DNA of 64,000 bases, from the NCBI RefSeq assembly GCF_000732925.1, contig NZ_CP008953.1:5890001-5954000 (forward strand), written 5' to 3'. Source of the DNA: Amycolatopsis japonica. GTDB taxonomy: Bacteria; Actinomycetota; Actinomycetes; Mycobacteriales; Pseudonocardiaceae. A program made the translations under genes and the position numbers. The notes under the pieces were generated by a model. It ran no database searches. It had not been told where the DNA came from and saw only the letters and a list, made by a program, of their open reading frames with translations. The number at the start of each line of letters is the position of its first letter. Position 1 is the first letter of the stretch. Positions 1 through 7,402 of the stretch are shown one piece after another.

Positions 1-288
1 GGTCAGGCCGAGACCCCACGTGGCGCCGCACCGGTCCCTCGCGCCGGCGGCCAACTGCGCCGCGACCTCGGGATGCACGGCGCCCTGCGCGGCGAGGAGG
101 TCTTCGTCGACCCCGGCCAGCTTCGCCTTGAGGTCGGTGGCGTAGACCACCAGCCCGCCGCGTACGACGGCACTCGATCCGGGGACCTCGGTCAGCGTCG
201 CGCAGACCAGACCGGCGGTCAGCGACTCGGCCGTCGCCACCGTCTCCCCACGCCCGATCAGGTGAGTGATCAACGTCTCAGCATTCAT
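1..288 (-). CDS. cinA: CinA-family protein (nicotinamide-nucleotide amidohydrolase domain), 3' end outside window
   Basis: Only the first 96 codons are inside the window, and the frame runs open off the left edge. The N-terminus carries the CinA C-terminal-domain signature: TVATAESLTAGLV near residues 16-28, followed by PGSSAVVRGGLVVYA. In this family the domain deamidates nicotinamide mononucleotide in pyridine-nucleotide salvage. This looks like the short, stand-alone CinA domain common in actinobacteria, because no MoaB-like domain precedes it. The ATG overlaps the pgsA stop codon (ATGA), so the two genes are probably translationally coupled. The pgsA-cinA order is conserved in mycobacteria, where clgR follows beyond this edge. 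Confidence 0.9.
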   Translation of the reverse strand, partial: MNAETLITHLIGRGETVATAESLTAGLVCATLTEVPGSSAVVRGGLVVYATDLKAKLAGVDEDLLAAQGAVHPEVAAQLAAGARDRCGATWGLGLT

Positions 289-926
289 GCGCCCGCGGCA
301 CGCCGTCCCGCCGCGCGCAGCCGGACCGCGCGTACGACGTAGTCGAGACCGGTCACGACGGTCAGCACCAGCGCGAGCCCCATCAGCACCCAGCGCACCG
401 GCTCGGCCGACGCGGGCAGGGGCAGCAGGTACGCGGTGATGGCCGCGATCTGCGCGAGCGTCTTGGCCTTGCCGCCCCGGCTGGCCGGGATGACGCCGTG
501 CCGGATCACCCAGAACCGCAGCAGGGTCACGCCGATCTCGCGGACCGCGATGACGATGGTGACCCACCAGCCCAGTTCACCGAGCACGCTCAAGCCGATC
601 AGCGCGGCGCCGATCAGCGCCTTGTCGGCGATCGGGTCGGCGATCTTGCCGAAGTCGGTGATCAGCCCGTATTTGCGTGCGACCCAGCCGTCGACCTGGT
701 CGGTGAACGACGCGATCGCGAACAGCGCGGTGGCGATCGCGCGCCAGAACGTGTCCTCCCCGTCGCCGGCGAACAGCGCCATCACGAACAGCGGCACCAG
801 CACCAGCCGCGACATCGTGAGCAGGTTCGCCAGGTTCAGGGTCGGGACCGGGGTGGCCTCGGGTACCCGGGCGTGCTCACCGCCCGTCCCCTCACCGGCC
901 CCGGCGTCGCTCGGGGCGGCATTCAC
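285..926 (-). CDS. pgsA: CDP-diacylglycerol-glycerol-3-phosphate 3-phosphatidyltransferase
   Basis: This 213-residue integral membrane enzyme makes phosphatidylglycerophosphate from CDP-diacylglycerol and glycerol-3-phosphate, the first committed step to phosphatidylglycerol and cardiolipin. The CDP-alcohol phosphatidyltransferase motif is complete at residues 79-101 (DGWVAR, then G..., then DPIAD), and several hydrophobic segments flank it. The GTG start overlaps the rimO stop as GTGA, and the 3' end overlaps cinA as ATGA, so rimO-pgsA-cinA form one coupled operon. The first 28 residues are hydrophilic and not conserved. A related CDP-alcohol transferase such as phosphatidylinositol phosphate synthase cannot be fully excluded, but the neighbourhood favours PgsA. 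Confidence 0.92.
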   Translation of the reverse strand: MNAAPSDAGAGEGTGGEHARVPEATPVPTLNLANLLTMSRLVLVPLFVMALFAGDGEDTFWRAIATALFAIASFTDQVDGWVARKYGLITDFGKIADPIADKALIGAALIGLSVLGELGWWVTIVIAVREIGVTLLRFWVIRHGVIPASRGGKAKTLAQIAAITAYLLPLPASAEPVRWVLMGLALVLTVVTGLDYVVRAVRLRAAGRRAAGA

Positions 927-2371
927 CGGTCGGCCTCGGGCGGCGCGGGCCGCACGATCAGGTCGACACCCTCGGAGTCGACGACCTCACAGCGGACGAA
1001 GTCGCCCACCGCGAGCTGGGGCAGGTCTTCGGTCTCGACGAGGACGCATTCGCCGTCGACCTCGGGGGCCTGGTGCGCGGCGCGGCCGATCGGGTCCTCG
1101 CCGTCCTCCGCCTGCTCGATCAGGACGTCGACGAAATCCCCGATGCGGTCCTCGGCGCGCTGCGAGGTCAGCTCCTCGACCAGCGCGGAGATCCGCGCGA
1201 CCCGCTCGGCCACCACGGACTCGTCGAGTTTGCCGTCGAAGGTCTCGGCCTCGGTGCCGTCCTCGTCGGAGTAACCGAACACGCCCACCGCGTCGAGCCG
1301 CGCGCCGTTGAGGAAGCGCTCCAGCTCGGCGACGTCCTCTTCGGTCTCGCCGGGGAACCCGACGATGACGTTGGTGCGGATGCCGGCGTTCGGCGAGTGC
1401 TCCCGGATCTGGTCGCACAGCGCGAGGAACGAGTCCGTGGAGCCGAAGCGGCGCATGCGGCGCAGCACGGTCTCGCTGGAGTGCTGGAAGGACAGATCGA
1501 AGTAGTCGGCCACACCCGGGGTGGTCGCGATGGCCTTGACCAGGCCGGGGCGTGTCTCGGCGGGCTGCAGGTACGAAACGCGGACGCGTTCGATACCGGG
1601 CACCGCGGCCAGGCGCGGCACCAGCAGCTCCAGCGCGCGGGCGCCGTCGCGGCCGAAGTCCTTGCCGTAGGAGGTGGAGTTCTCCGAGACGAGGAAGACC
1701 TCCTTGACGCCGTTCTCCGCGAGCCACATCGCCTCGGCGACGATCTCGTCCGGCTGCCGCGACACGAAGGAGCCGCGGAAGGACGGGATCGCGCAGAACG
1801 AGCAGCGGCGGTCGCAGCCGGAAGCGATCTTCAGCGCGGCCACCGGGGAGGTGTCGAGCCTGGTCCGCAGCACGCGCGGGCCCCAGCCGTGCTGCGCGTG
1901 GCCGGGCACCTCGACCGACTCGGCGGCGGTCGGGCGCTGGACCGGGCTGATCGGCAGCAGCTTGCGGCGGTCGGACGGCGTGTGCGACTCGACCTTGCGG
2001 CCGGCCACGACGTCGTCGAGACGCTCGGCGAGGTCGGCGTAGTGATCGAAGCCCAGGACCGCGTCGGCCTCGGGCAGGCTCTCGGCCAGCTCGTTGCCGT
2101 AGCGCTCGGCCATGCAGCCGACGGCGACGACCTTCTTGCCGGTGTCGGACGCCGCGAGCAGCGTGTCGACGGAGTCCTTCTTCGCGGATTCGACGAAGCC
2201 GCAGGTGTTGACGACCACGACGTCGGAGTCCTCGGGCTCGGCGGCGAGCTCCCAGCCGCCCGCCGCCAGCCGTCCGGCGAGCTCCTCGGAATCGACCTCG
2301 TTGCGGGCGCAACCGAGGGTCAACAAGGAAACGCGACGGGTGGCGACAGGATCAGTGGTGGGAGAAGGCAC
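923..2371 (-). CDS. rimO: Ribosomal protein uS12 methylthiotransferase RimO
   Basis: This is a radical-SAM enzyme with two iron-sulfur clusters that methylthiolates an Asp of ribosomal protein S12. The N-terminal MTTase domain shows TLGCARNEVDSE with its first cluster cysteine near residue 21, then VNTCGF and VGCMAE. The radical-SAM triad is CDRRCSFC with cysteines near 186, 190 and 193. A C-terminal TRAM domain follows. The open frame extends further upstream, but I place the start at GTG 2371 (VPSPTTDP) because homology begins just after it and a TACCCT -10 box lies 7 nt before it. That predicts a leaderless transcript of 482 codons. It is divergent from argA. Confidence 0.93.
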   Translation of the reverse strand: MPSPTTDPVATRRVSLLTLGCARNEVDSEELAGRLAAGGWELAAEPEDSDVVVVNTCGFVESAKKDSVDTLLAASDTGKKVVAVGCMAERYGNELAESLPEADAVLGFDHYADLAERLDDVVAGRKVESHTPSDRRKLLPISPVQRPTAAESVEVPGHAQHGWGPRVLRTRLDTSPVAALKIASGCDRRCSFCAIPSFRGSFVSRQPDEIVAEAMWLAENGVKEVFLVSENSTSYGKDFGRDGARALELLVPRLAAVPGIERVRVSYLQPAETRPGLVKAIATTPGVADYFDLSFQHSSETVLRRMRRFGSTDSFLALCDQIREHSPNAGIRTNVIVGFPGETEEDVAELERFLNGARLDAVGVFGYSDEDGTEAETFDGKLDESVVAERVARISALVEELTSQRAEDRIGDFVDVLIEQAEDGEDPIGRAAHQAPEVDGECVLVETEDLPQLAVGDFVRCEVVDSEGVDLIVRPAPPEADR

Positions 2372-2378
2372 GTGCCTT

Positions 2379-2384
2379 AGGGTA
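2379..2384 (-). promoter_or_regulatory. Putative -10 box of rimO (leaderless)
   Basis: On the minus strand TACCCT lies 7 nt before the GTG start of rimO and fits the TANNNT rule. No Shine-Dalgarno sequence lies between it and the start. Transcription is therefore inferred to begin at or next to the start codon. Confidence 0.4.
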
Positions 2385-2459
2385 GCTGGCCTGTTCGCGG
2401 GGTCGGCGATCGCTCGCTCGGGCGAGCCCTCGACCGGGCCGGGCGCCGGGGATGGCTTA

Positions 2460-2987
2460 ATGGTGGACGTGCCCTCAGACCCTCTCCCGCACCGCCGCCC
2501 CACCGTCCGCCGGGCGCGGATCGCGGACGTCCGCAAGATCAAGGCGCTGGTCGACTCCGACGCCGGGACGGTGCTGCTGGAGAAGGAACTCGTCACCCTC
2601 TACGAGAGCGTCCAGGAGTTCTGGGTGGTCGAGGACGGCGACGACGTGCTCGGCTGCGGCGCGCTCCACGTGCTGTGGGAGGACATCGCGGAGCTGCGCA
2701 CCATCGCGGTCGACAAGGACTCCCGGGGGCGCGGCATCGGGCACGCGCTGGTCGGGCAGCTGATCGACTTCGCGCGCGAGATCGGGCTGAAACGGCTGTT
2801 CGTGCTGACCTTCGAGACCCATTTCTTCGCCGGGCACGGCTTCGTCGAGATCGACGGGACGCCGGTGACCCAGGAGGTCTACGAGGAGATGCGGCGCTCG
2901 GCGGATCCGGGTGTGGCGGAGTTCCTCGACCTGCCGTACGTGAAGCCGAACACCTTGGGCAACAGCCGGATGCTGCTGGAGCTCTAG
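2460..2987 (+). CDS. argA: Amino-acid N-acetyltransferase (ArgA-type GNAT)
   Basis: This 175-residue GNAT protein resembles the short actinobacterial N-acetylglutamate synthase (Rv2747 type), which acetylates glutamate at the first step of arginine synthesis. The acetyl-CoA binding loop is clear: LRTIAVDKDSRGRGIGHALV around residues 78-97. It is followed by FETHFFAGHGFVEIDG and the C-terminal GNSRMLLEL typical of this subgroup. Its place between ftsK and pgsA is also conserved in mycobacteria. ATG 2460 is chosen; GTG 2463 is an alternative. The stop shares a palindromic CTAG with the stop of the convergent CGNR gene. Confidence 0.88.
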   Translation: MVDVPSDPLPHRRPTVRRARIADVRKIKALVDSDAGTVLLEKELVTLYESVQEFWVVEDGDDVLGCGALHVLWEDIAELRTIAVDKDSRGRGIGHALVGQLIDFAREIGLKRLFVLTFETHFFAGHGFVEIDGTPVTQEVYEEMRRSADPGVAEFLDLPYVKPNTLGNSRMLLEL

Positions 2988-3511
2988 CTCTTCGCGGCGT
3001 GGCGCGCGACCCGCACCCGGTTGCCGCACAGCGACGGCGTGCACCACACCCGCCGGCTGTTGGCCGCCACGAACAGCATCGAGCAGTCGTGCGCGCCGCA
3101 TCGCCGCAGCTGAGCCGCGCGCGGTCCGGACACGAGGGCGATCGCCGCGACCGCGACGGCGGCGAGGGCGATCTCCCCGCCGTCCTCGCCGTGCCAGCAC
3201 GTCTCCGCTCCCCCGTCGATCAGCCGCGGACTGGTCGGGACGGCGGCCGCGGCCGCGTTCACCCGCTCCACCGCCCACGCCTCGGGCTCCCGCGCCGCCA
3301 CGACCGCCTCCAGCAGTTCGCGCACCGCCGAACGCAGCCGTCTCGTCTGCTCGGGTGAAGGCGCGCTGGCGCCTTCCGGCAGAGCCTGTGCCGACCAGAA
3401 CTTCGCATGGCCGTCGTCGAGCAGGTCGATCGACGGCGAGACGGCCAGCATGACCGTGTCGGCGAGGTTCACCGCGAGATCGTCACCGGGAAGCGAGTCG
3501 AGATCGAGCAT
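2984..3511 (-). CDS. CGNR zinc-finger domain protein (ABATE family)
   Basis: This is a 175-residue protein with an N-terminal ABATE-like region and a C-terminal CGNR zinc finger: RRCGAHDCSMLF, then RRVWCTPSLCGNRVRVARH at about residues 138-171, with four cysteines placed as expected. CGNR proteins are regarded as nucleic-acid-binding stress or transcription regulators, but substrates are mostly unknown. It is divergent from the hydrolase-nitroreductase operon across a 58-bp gap containing a perfect inverted repeat. I infer it may regulate that operon. The 3' end overlaps argA by 4 bp in convergent orientation. Confidence 0.85.
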   Translation of the reverse strand: MLDLDSLPGDDLAVNLADTVMLAVSPSIDLLDDGHAKFWSAQALPEGASAPSPEQTRRLRSAVRELLEAVVAAREPEAWAVERVNAAAAAVPTSPRLIDGGAETCWHGEDGGEIALAAVAVAAIALVSGPRAAQLRRCGAHDCSMLFVAANSRRVWCTPSLCGNRVRVARHAAKS

Positions 3512-3530
3512 GCCTTGACACTATCAGGTA

Positions 3531-3560
3531 CTAATGGTTCTAGACAGTTTTAACCATTAG
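3531..3560. promoter_or_regulatory. Inverted repeat operator in a divergent promoter region
   Basis: CTAATGGTT (3531-3539) and AACCATTAG (3552-3560) form a perfect 9-bp inverted repeat with a 12-bp AT-rich spacer. The centre-to-centre distance of 21 bp equals two helical turns, which suits a dimeric regulator. A TTGACA hexamer lies just beside it (3515-3520). The repeat sits between the CGNR gene and the hydrolase start, so the controlling protein is likely one of these neighbours. Confidence 0.6.
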
Positions 3561-3569
3561 GGAGTGTTC

Positions 3570-4415
3570 ATGGCGACCATCCGGCACCGTTCCGTCAAGC
3601 TCGGCGACGTCGAGGTCTTCTATCGCGAAGCCGGCGACCCCGAAGCGCCCGTGTTGCTCCTGCTGCACGGCTACCCGACGTCTTCGCACCAGTTCGTGCG
3701 GCTGATGCGGCGTCTCGCCGGCCGGTGGCGGCTCGTCGCCCCGGACCTGCCGGGCTTCGGCCAGACCGTCACGCCCGAGGGCTTCACGTTCACCTTCGAC
3801 CGGCTCGCGGAGGTCGTCGGCGAGTTCGTGGACGCGCTGGAGCTGCGGCGATACGCGCTCTACGTCTTCGATTTCGGCGCTCCGACGGGCCTGCGGCTGG
3901 CGGTGTCGCGGCCCTCCCAGATCACGGCGCTGATCACGCAGAACGGCAACGCCTACGTCGAGGGGCTCGGCCCGGCGATGCCGGACTTCCCTTCCCTGAC
4001 CGACGAAACCGAGGCGCGGCGCGGCTTCGAAGCGATCCTCGAACCGGAACAGATCCGCTACCAGTACACCGGCGCCCGCGACCCGGAGGCCATCGATCCC
4101 TCGAACTACCTGCTGGACGAGTACTTTCTCGGCCTGCCCGGCCGGGCGGAGGCGATGTTGGACCTGTTCTGGGACTACCGGAACAACCCGCCCGCGTACC
4201 CGAAGTTCCAGGCGTGGCTGCGCGAAGCCCAGCCGCCCGTGCTCGCGGTGTGGGGTCGCAACGACCCGTTCTTCGTCCCGGCGGGAGCCGAGGCTTTCCG
4301 GAAAGATGTTCCCTCGGCGGAGGTCCACCTCTTCGACACCGGGCATTTCGCGCTGGAGGAGGACCTCGAACCGATCAGCGACCTGATCGACCGCTTCCTG
4401 GCGAAGAATCTGTAG
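3570..4415 (+). CDS. Alpha/beta hydrolase, probable Asp-nucleophile type (epoxide hydrolase / haloalkane dehalogenase-like)
   Basis: This 281-residue cytosolic alpha/beta hydrolase shows the oxyanion-hole motif HGYPTSS near residue 33, followed by DLPGFG. The nucleophile elbow reads VFDFGAPTG near residues 99-107, placing Asp rather than Ser at the catalytic position, as in epoxide hydrolases and haloalkane dehalogenases. A late acidic residue (GRNDPFF) and the catalytic His (DTGHFALEED) are present. GGAG sits 5 nt before ATG 3570, so I prefer this to GTG 3564. It is 11 bp upstream of a nitroreductase gene, forming a two-gene operon perhaps for detoxifying a small electrophile. The substrate is unknown. 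Confidence 0.82.
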   Translation: MATIRHRSVKLGDVEVFYREAGDPEAPVLLLLHGYPTSSHQFVRLMRRLAGRWRLVAPDLPGFGQTVTPEGFTFTFDRLAEVVGEFVDALELRRYALYVFDFGAPTGLRLAVSRPSQITALITQNGNAYVEGLGPAMPDFPSLTDETEARRGFEAILEPEQIRYQYTGARDPEAIDPSNYLLDEYFLGLPGRAEAMLDLFWDYRNNPPAYPKFQAWLREAQPPVLAVWGRNDPFFVPAGAEAFRKDVPSAEVHLFDTGHFALEEDLEPISDLIDRFLAKNL

Positions 4416-4426
4416 AAGGGCGGCAC

Positions 4427-5068
4427 ATGGACACCTCGGTCACCGACCACCTGCTGAGCACGACGCGGGCGGTCCGCCGCAAGCTCGACCTGGACCGGCC
4501 GGTGGAACCCGAGGTGCTCGACGAGTGCCTGCGGCTCGCGCTGCAGGCACCCACACCGGGCAACCAGCAGGCGTGGCGGTGGCTCGTCGTGCGGGAGCAG
4601 AGCGTGAAGGACCGGCTGTCCGAGCTGTTCCGGCGGGTCGGGAAGGCGTACCTGGAGACGAACGCGGCGGCACTGGGCGAGGCGATCACCGAGCCTTCCG
4701 TGGCGCGGGCGTTCGCGTCGGGACAGCACCTGATCGACGTGATCGACCGGGTGCCCGTATTCGTCATCCCGTGCCTGACCGGCAGGCCGAGCGGCGACAA
4801 CGCGACCGACGCCGCGTTCTACGGCGGGATCTTCCCCGCGGTATGGAACTTCCAGCTGGCGCTGCGGTCACGCGGCCTCGGCTCGACGCTCACGACGTAC
4901 CACCTGACCCACGAGGCGGAGGCGGCCGGAATCCTCGGCATCCCCGCCGACGTCACGCAGGTCGGGTTGCTGCCGGTCGCCTACACGACGACGCCGGATT
5001 TCAAACCCGCGGCGCGGGTGCCGCTGTCCGAAGTCGCGTATCTCGACGGCTGGGGCAATCCCCTTTAG
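4427..5068 (+). CDS. Nitroreductase family flavoprotein
   Basis: This 213-residue protein belongs to the FMN-dependent nitroreductase superfamily. The N-terminus has AVRRKLDLDRPV and LALQAPTPGNQQAWRW, where the RR and APTPGNQQ stretches normally contact FMN phosphate. The C-terminal half has AVWNFQLALRSRGLGSTLTTY and the usual LGIP...VGLLPVAY. It would reduce nitro, quinone or enone substrates with NAD(P)H. It is directly downstream of the alpha/beta hydrolase and is probably co-transcribed. Its TAG stop overlaps the TAA stop of the convergent lipoprotein gene within four bases (TTAG). Confidence 0.88.
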   Translation: MDTSVTDHLLSTTRAVRRKLDLDRPVEPEVLDECLRLALQAPTPGNQQAWRWLVVREQSVKDRLSELFRRVGKAYLETNAAALGEAITEPSVARAFASGQHLIDVIDRVPVFVIPCLTGRPSGDNATDAAFYGGIFPAVWNFQLALRSRGLGSTLTTYHLTHEAEAAGILGIPADVTQVGLLPVAYTTTPDFKPAARVPLSEVAYLDGWGNPL

Positions 5069-5523
5069 GCCTTGGACACCCGCAGGGTGACCTGGTCGCC
5101 CCCCGAACTCACGGCGACCAGGTCCACCCGGCAGGCGGCGAACTCGACGGCCTGCCTGCCACCCCGTCCGGTGGAAGCGAGGGCCGCCGTCGTCCGCTCG
5201 CCGCGTCCCGGTTCGGCCAAGGTCAGCTCGACCACGGCCTCCCCTTCCCAGACGCAGACCATTCCCGCGGCGCAGCGGGAATCGGACACCAGACGAGCGA
5301 AGCGGATGCTGACGTCCTTCGACGCGACCTCGGTCGTGTCACCGGTCTTGAGGACGACGGTCTCCCCCAGCTCGACGCTGTTCTGGGCGTCGCGGGCTGG
5401 CTGAGGCCGCTGGACCGGCGCGGGCTGGGCCTGCGCCGGTTGCTCGCGCGCGGCGGAGCTGCCGGCCCCGCAGGCGAGGCCGACCAGTGCGCAGAGGACG
5501 ACGAGCAGCTTCTTGAGGTCCAC
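5065..5523 (-). CDS. Secreted lipoprotein of unknown function
   Basis: This is a 152-residue exported lipoprotein. The signal peptide runs LKKLLVVLCALVGLAC, with a lipobox cysteine at residue 18. A Pro/Gln/Ala-rich linker follows, then a compact, probably beta-rich domain with two cysteines (SDSRCAAGMVCVWEGEA) and VELTLAEPG. That pattern recalls small actinobacterial lipoproteins with a CxxGxxCVW motif, but I cannot assign a function. It starts at GTG. It lies 43 bp downstream of rloB on the same strand, so it might be read through from that operon. Base composition is typical of the host, unlike rloAB. Confidence 0.8.
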   Translation of the reverse strand: MDLKKLLVVLCALVGLACGAGSSAAREQPAQAQPAPVQRPQPARDAQNSVELGETVVLKTGDTTEVASKDVSIRFARLVSDSRCAAGMVCVWEGEAVVELTLAEPGRGERTTAALASTGRGGRQAVEFAACRVDLVAVSSGGDQVTLRVSKA

Positions 5524-5566
5524 GGGTCAAGGACGTAGCGGAGGCTCCGGTCCGTTGCACCGGTCT

Positions 5567-6142
5567 TCAGTTGATCTTTTCGACCAAGGCCCAGACGCCG
5601 GTGGACGGGTTCCGACCGTGCTCGAAGCCCAACTCGACGTTGTGCTTCTTCGCGCGCTGGACAGCAGCCTCGATCCCGCTCTCGTAGTCCGCGAACCGCA
5701 ACGCCGACTTGCTGAAGCCCGGCACGTGCTTGACCAGGCGTTTCGCCACGTCCCCGTAGCAGGTCAACGGCGCCGAACAAGCCTCGAAATGAAGCAGCAA
5801 CCAGAACTCGAAGCACGGATTCGAGATCGCCAGATTGATCCGGAGCCTGCCGGCCGTCGCCGCGGCCTTGTCGAGGTCGAACTCGTCGACGTCGACCACG
5901 CACCACACCTCGTCGTGCGTTCCCTCCGCACGATCGCGCATTCCCGCCGCGTACTTGACCACTGTGTCCGGGTCGCCGCGCTTCGCCTTGATCTTGATGG
6001 TGACGGCCGGGTTACGCCGTGCCCGTTTGAGCCCCTCGAAATACGCGGGCTCCGTGGCCTCGGCACCGCAGACGACGAGGACCGACGTTCGCTCCTCCCT
6101 GAACGCCGACCGCCTCCGGCCACTGTTCTCCCGGCGAGTCAT
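5567..6142 (-). CDS. rloB: RloB-family protein (Toprim-like partner of the RloA ATPase)
   Basis: This 191-residue RloB family member has an acidic layout that resembles a Toprim-type nuclease: VVCGAEATEPAYFEGLK with Glu31, VWCVVDVDEFD with Asp84 and Asp86, and the family hallmark SNPCFEFWLLLHF at residues 107-119. RloB-like proteins occur beside RloA/AAA15 ATPases, including the AbiL abortive-infection systems, and probably act as the effector. The ATG overlaps the rloA stop as ATGA, so the pair is made together. GC content is visibly lower than in flanking genes, pointing to horizontal acquisition. Nuclease activity is an inference from residue pattern. Confidence 0.85.
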   Translation of the reverse strand: MTRRENSGRRRSAFREERTSVLVVCGAEATEPAYFEGLKRARRNPAVTIKIKAKRGDPDTVVKYAAGMRDRAEGTHDEVWCVVDVDEFDLDKAAATAGRLRINLAISNPCFEFWLLLHFEACSAPLTCYGDVAKRLVKHVPGFSKSALRFADYESGIEAAVQRAKKHNVELGFEHGRNPSTGVWALVEKIN

Positions 6143-7317
6143 CTGCCCAGCACTGCCTCGGCGAAGTCACCCAGCACCGGAACGGCCCCATAGCTACCGG
6201 CGAGATAGCGCCGTTCGGTGTTCTGGTCTTTGCGCGGCTTGAAGTCCGTGAGCGGGTAAAGCTCGCTTACTCCTTGAGCGTTCTTGTCGACGAACCAGAT
6301 CTGGTCTCGTTCCAGCACGCTCTCGCCGAGCATGGTGCCCAGGAGAGTCGTGTCATGGGTGGTGAAGACGAGTTGGGCACCTCGTCGATTGATGTCCTGA
6401 TCACGGAACAAACCGATCAGCTCCGCCACGAGTTTGGGATGGAGGCTGGTGTCGATCTCGTCCACGACGAAGGCCCACCCGTTGTCCAGCACGGTCAGCA
6501 CGGTCGGCAAGAGCCCGAGCCAATTGTTCGTCCCGGCCGATTCGTCGAACAGGCTGAAGGGCTCGGACCCCTGACCATGGTGGAGTCGTACCGAACGATG
6601 GTCGCTGCCCTTGTCCTGCCAGACGACCATGTCGGTGATCCCGGTGTCGGCGGCTCGCAGCAAGGCGATCAATCGCGCCCGGTTGTCCGGGTCCACGTCG
6701 ATGAAATCGGTGACCCTTCGCTGCACTTCGAGCGGCTCCCACTGCTGATTCCTGAGCCACACCCGCAGTTCTTGTTTGAACCAGCGATAGACCGGGACCA
6801 GGGGACCCAGCTGCAGCCGGTCACAGACACTGAGCAAGAGCGCGTTCGGCTGGATCAACTCCTCCAGCACGGCGAATTTGCTCTTGAGGTCCGCGGTCGT
6901 GCTCCCGAATCGGACGCTGCCACCCTGCCGTTCGAAGATGACTCGCCGACGCTTCTCCGGATAGGTGTAGAGCCATTCCTCCACCACCCGGTCGGCCGTG
7001 GTCTCACCGTCGATCCGGAACCCATAGGTGTAACGGACGTCGTCGAGCATCAGTTCCACGACATAAGTCGACGGGCGCCTGCTGTCCCCCGAGCCGAGCC
7101 GGAAGTGACTCTGATCGAGAAGGCTCCAGTAACCCTCCACCAGGAACCTCATGGTGAAGAGACCGTCGAGCAGATTCGACTTTCCGGAGGCGTTCGCCCC
7201 GTAGATGGCCGCCACGGGAACCGCCGCGCGCTCGTCCCCCGGCATCGCGGGCATCAGGAGCAACTCCTGCTCGTCGCGAAAAGAGCGATGGTTGCCCAAC
7301 CGGAAGCTTCGAAGCAC
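6139..7317 (-). CDS. rloA: RloA-like AAA15/ABC-type ATPase, probable phage-defence sensor
   Basis: This 392-residue ATPase belongs to the SMC/ABC-like AAA15 group. Walker A is GANASGKSN near residues 40-48. A degenerate signature (DESAGTNNWLGLLP) lies near 258-271, Walker B with catalytic Glu is WAFVVDEID at 281-289, then SLHP and the H-loop FTTHD near 318. The N-terminal FRLGNHRSFRDEQ is typical of such ATPases. I start at GTG 7317, with AGGGAGG 8 nt upstream, rather than GTG 7326, which would overlap that ribosome-binding site. It is followed by rloB with ATGA coupling. GC is near 53-60 percent in places, against about 70 around it. Confidence 0.87.
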   Translation of the reverse strand: MLRSFRLGNHRSFRDEQELLLMPAMPGDERAAVPVAAIYGANASGKSNLLDGLFTMRFLVEGYWSLLDQSHFRLGSGDSRRPSTYVVELMLDDVRYTYGFRIDGETTADRVVEEWLYTYPEKRRRVIFERQGGSVRFGSTTADLKSKFAVLEELIQPNALLLSVCDRLQLGPLVPVYRWFKQELRVWLRNQQWEPLEVQRRVTDFIDVDPDNRARLIALLRAADTGITDMVVWQDKGSDHRSVRLHHGQGSEPFSLFDESAGTNNWLGLLPTVLTVLDNGWAFVVDEIDTSLHPKLVAELIGLFRDQDINRRGAQLVFTTHDTTLLGTMLGESVLERDQIWFVDKNAQGVSELYPLTDFKPRKDQNTERRYLAGSYGAVPVLGDFAEAVLGR

Positions 7318-7325
7318 CCTGATCA

Positions 7326-7332
7326 CCTCCCT
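7326..7332 (-). promoter_or_regulatory. Ribosome-binding site deciding the rloA start
   Basis: AGGGAGG on the minus strand lies 8 nt before GTG 7317. The alternative GTG at 7326 would lie on top of it, so the shorter start is favoured. Confidence 0.6.
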
Positions 7333-7340
7333 GGCAAAGT

Positions 7341-7383
7341 TTCAGGCCGTTCTGTGACAGTAAACCGCACAGAACGGCCTGAA
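7341..7383. terminator. Perfect 16-bp hairpin between ftsK and rloA
   Basis: TTCAGGCCGTTCTGTG (7341-7356) and its exact complement (7368-7383) flank an 11-nt loop. It lies 20 bp past the ftsK stop and 24 bp before the rloA start on the same strand. It probably ends ftsK transcription and insulates rloAB. There is no U-tract, which is usual for actinobacterial hairpin terminators. Confidence 0.7.
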
Positions 7384-7402
7384 GCATCATCCAGGGTCTG
7401 GT

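Noticed and set aside
5567..7317. PARIS defence system (AriA-AriB)
   Set aside because: The architecture is similar, but the small partner carries the RloB hallmark rather than the DUF4435 pattern, so RloAB/AbiL-like is the better name.
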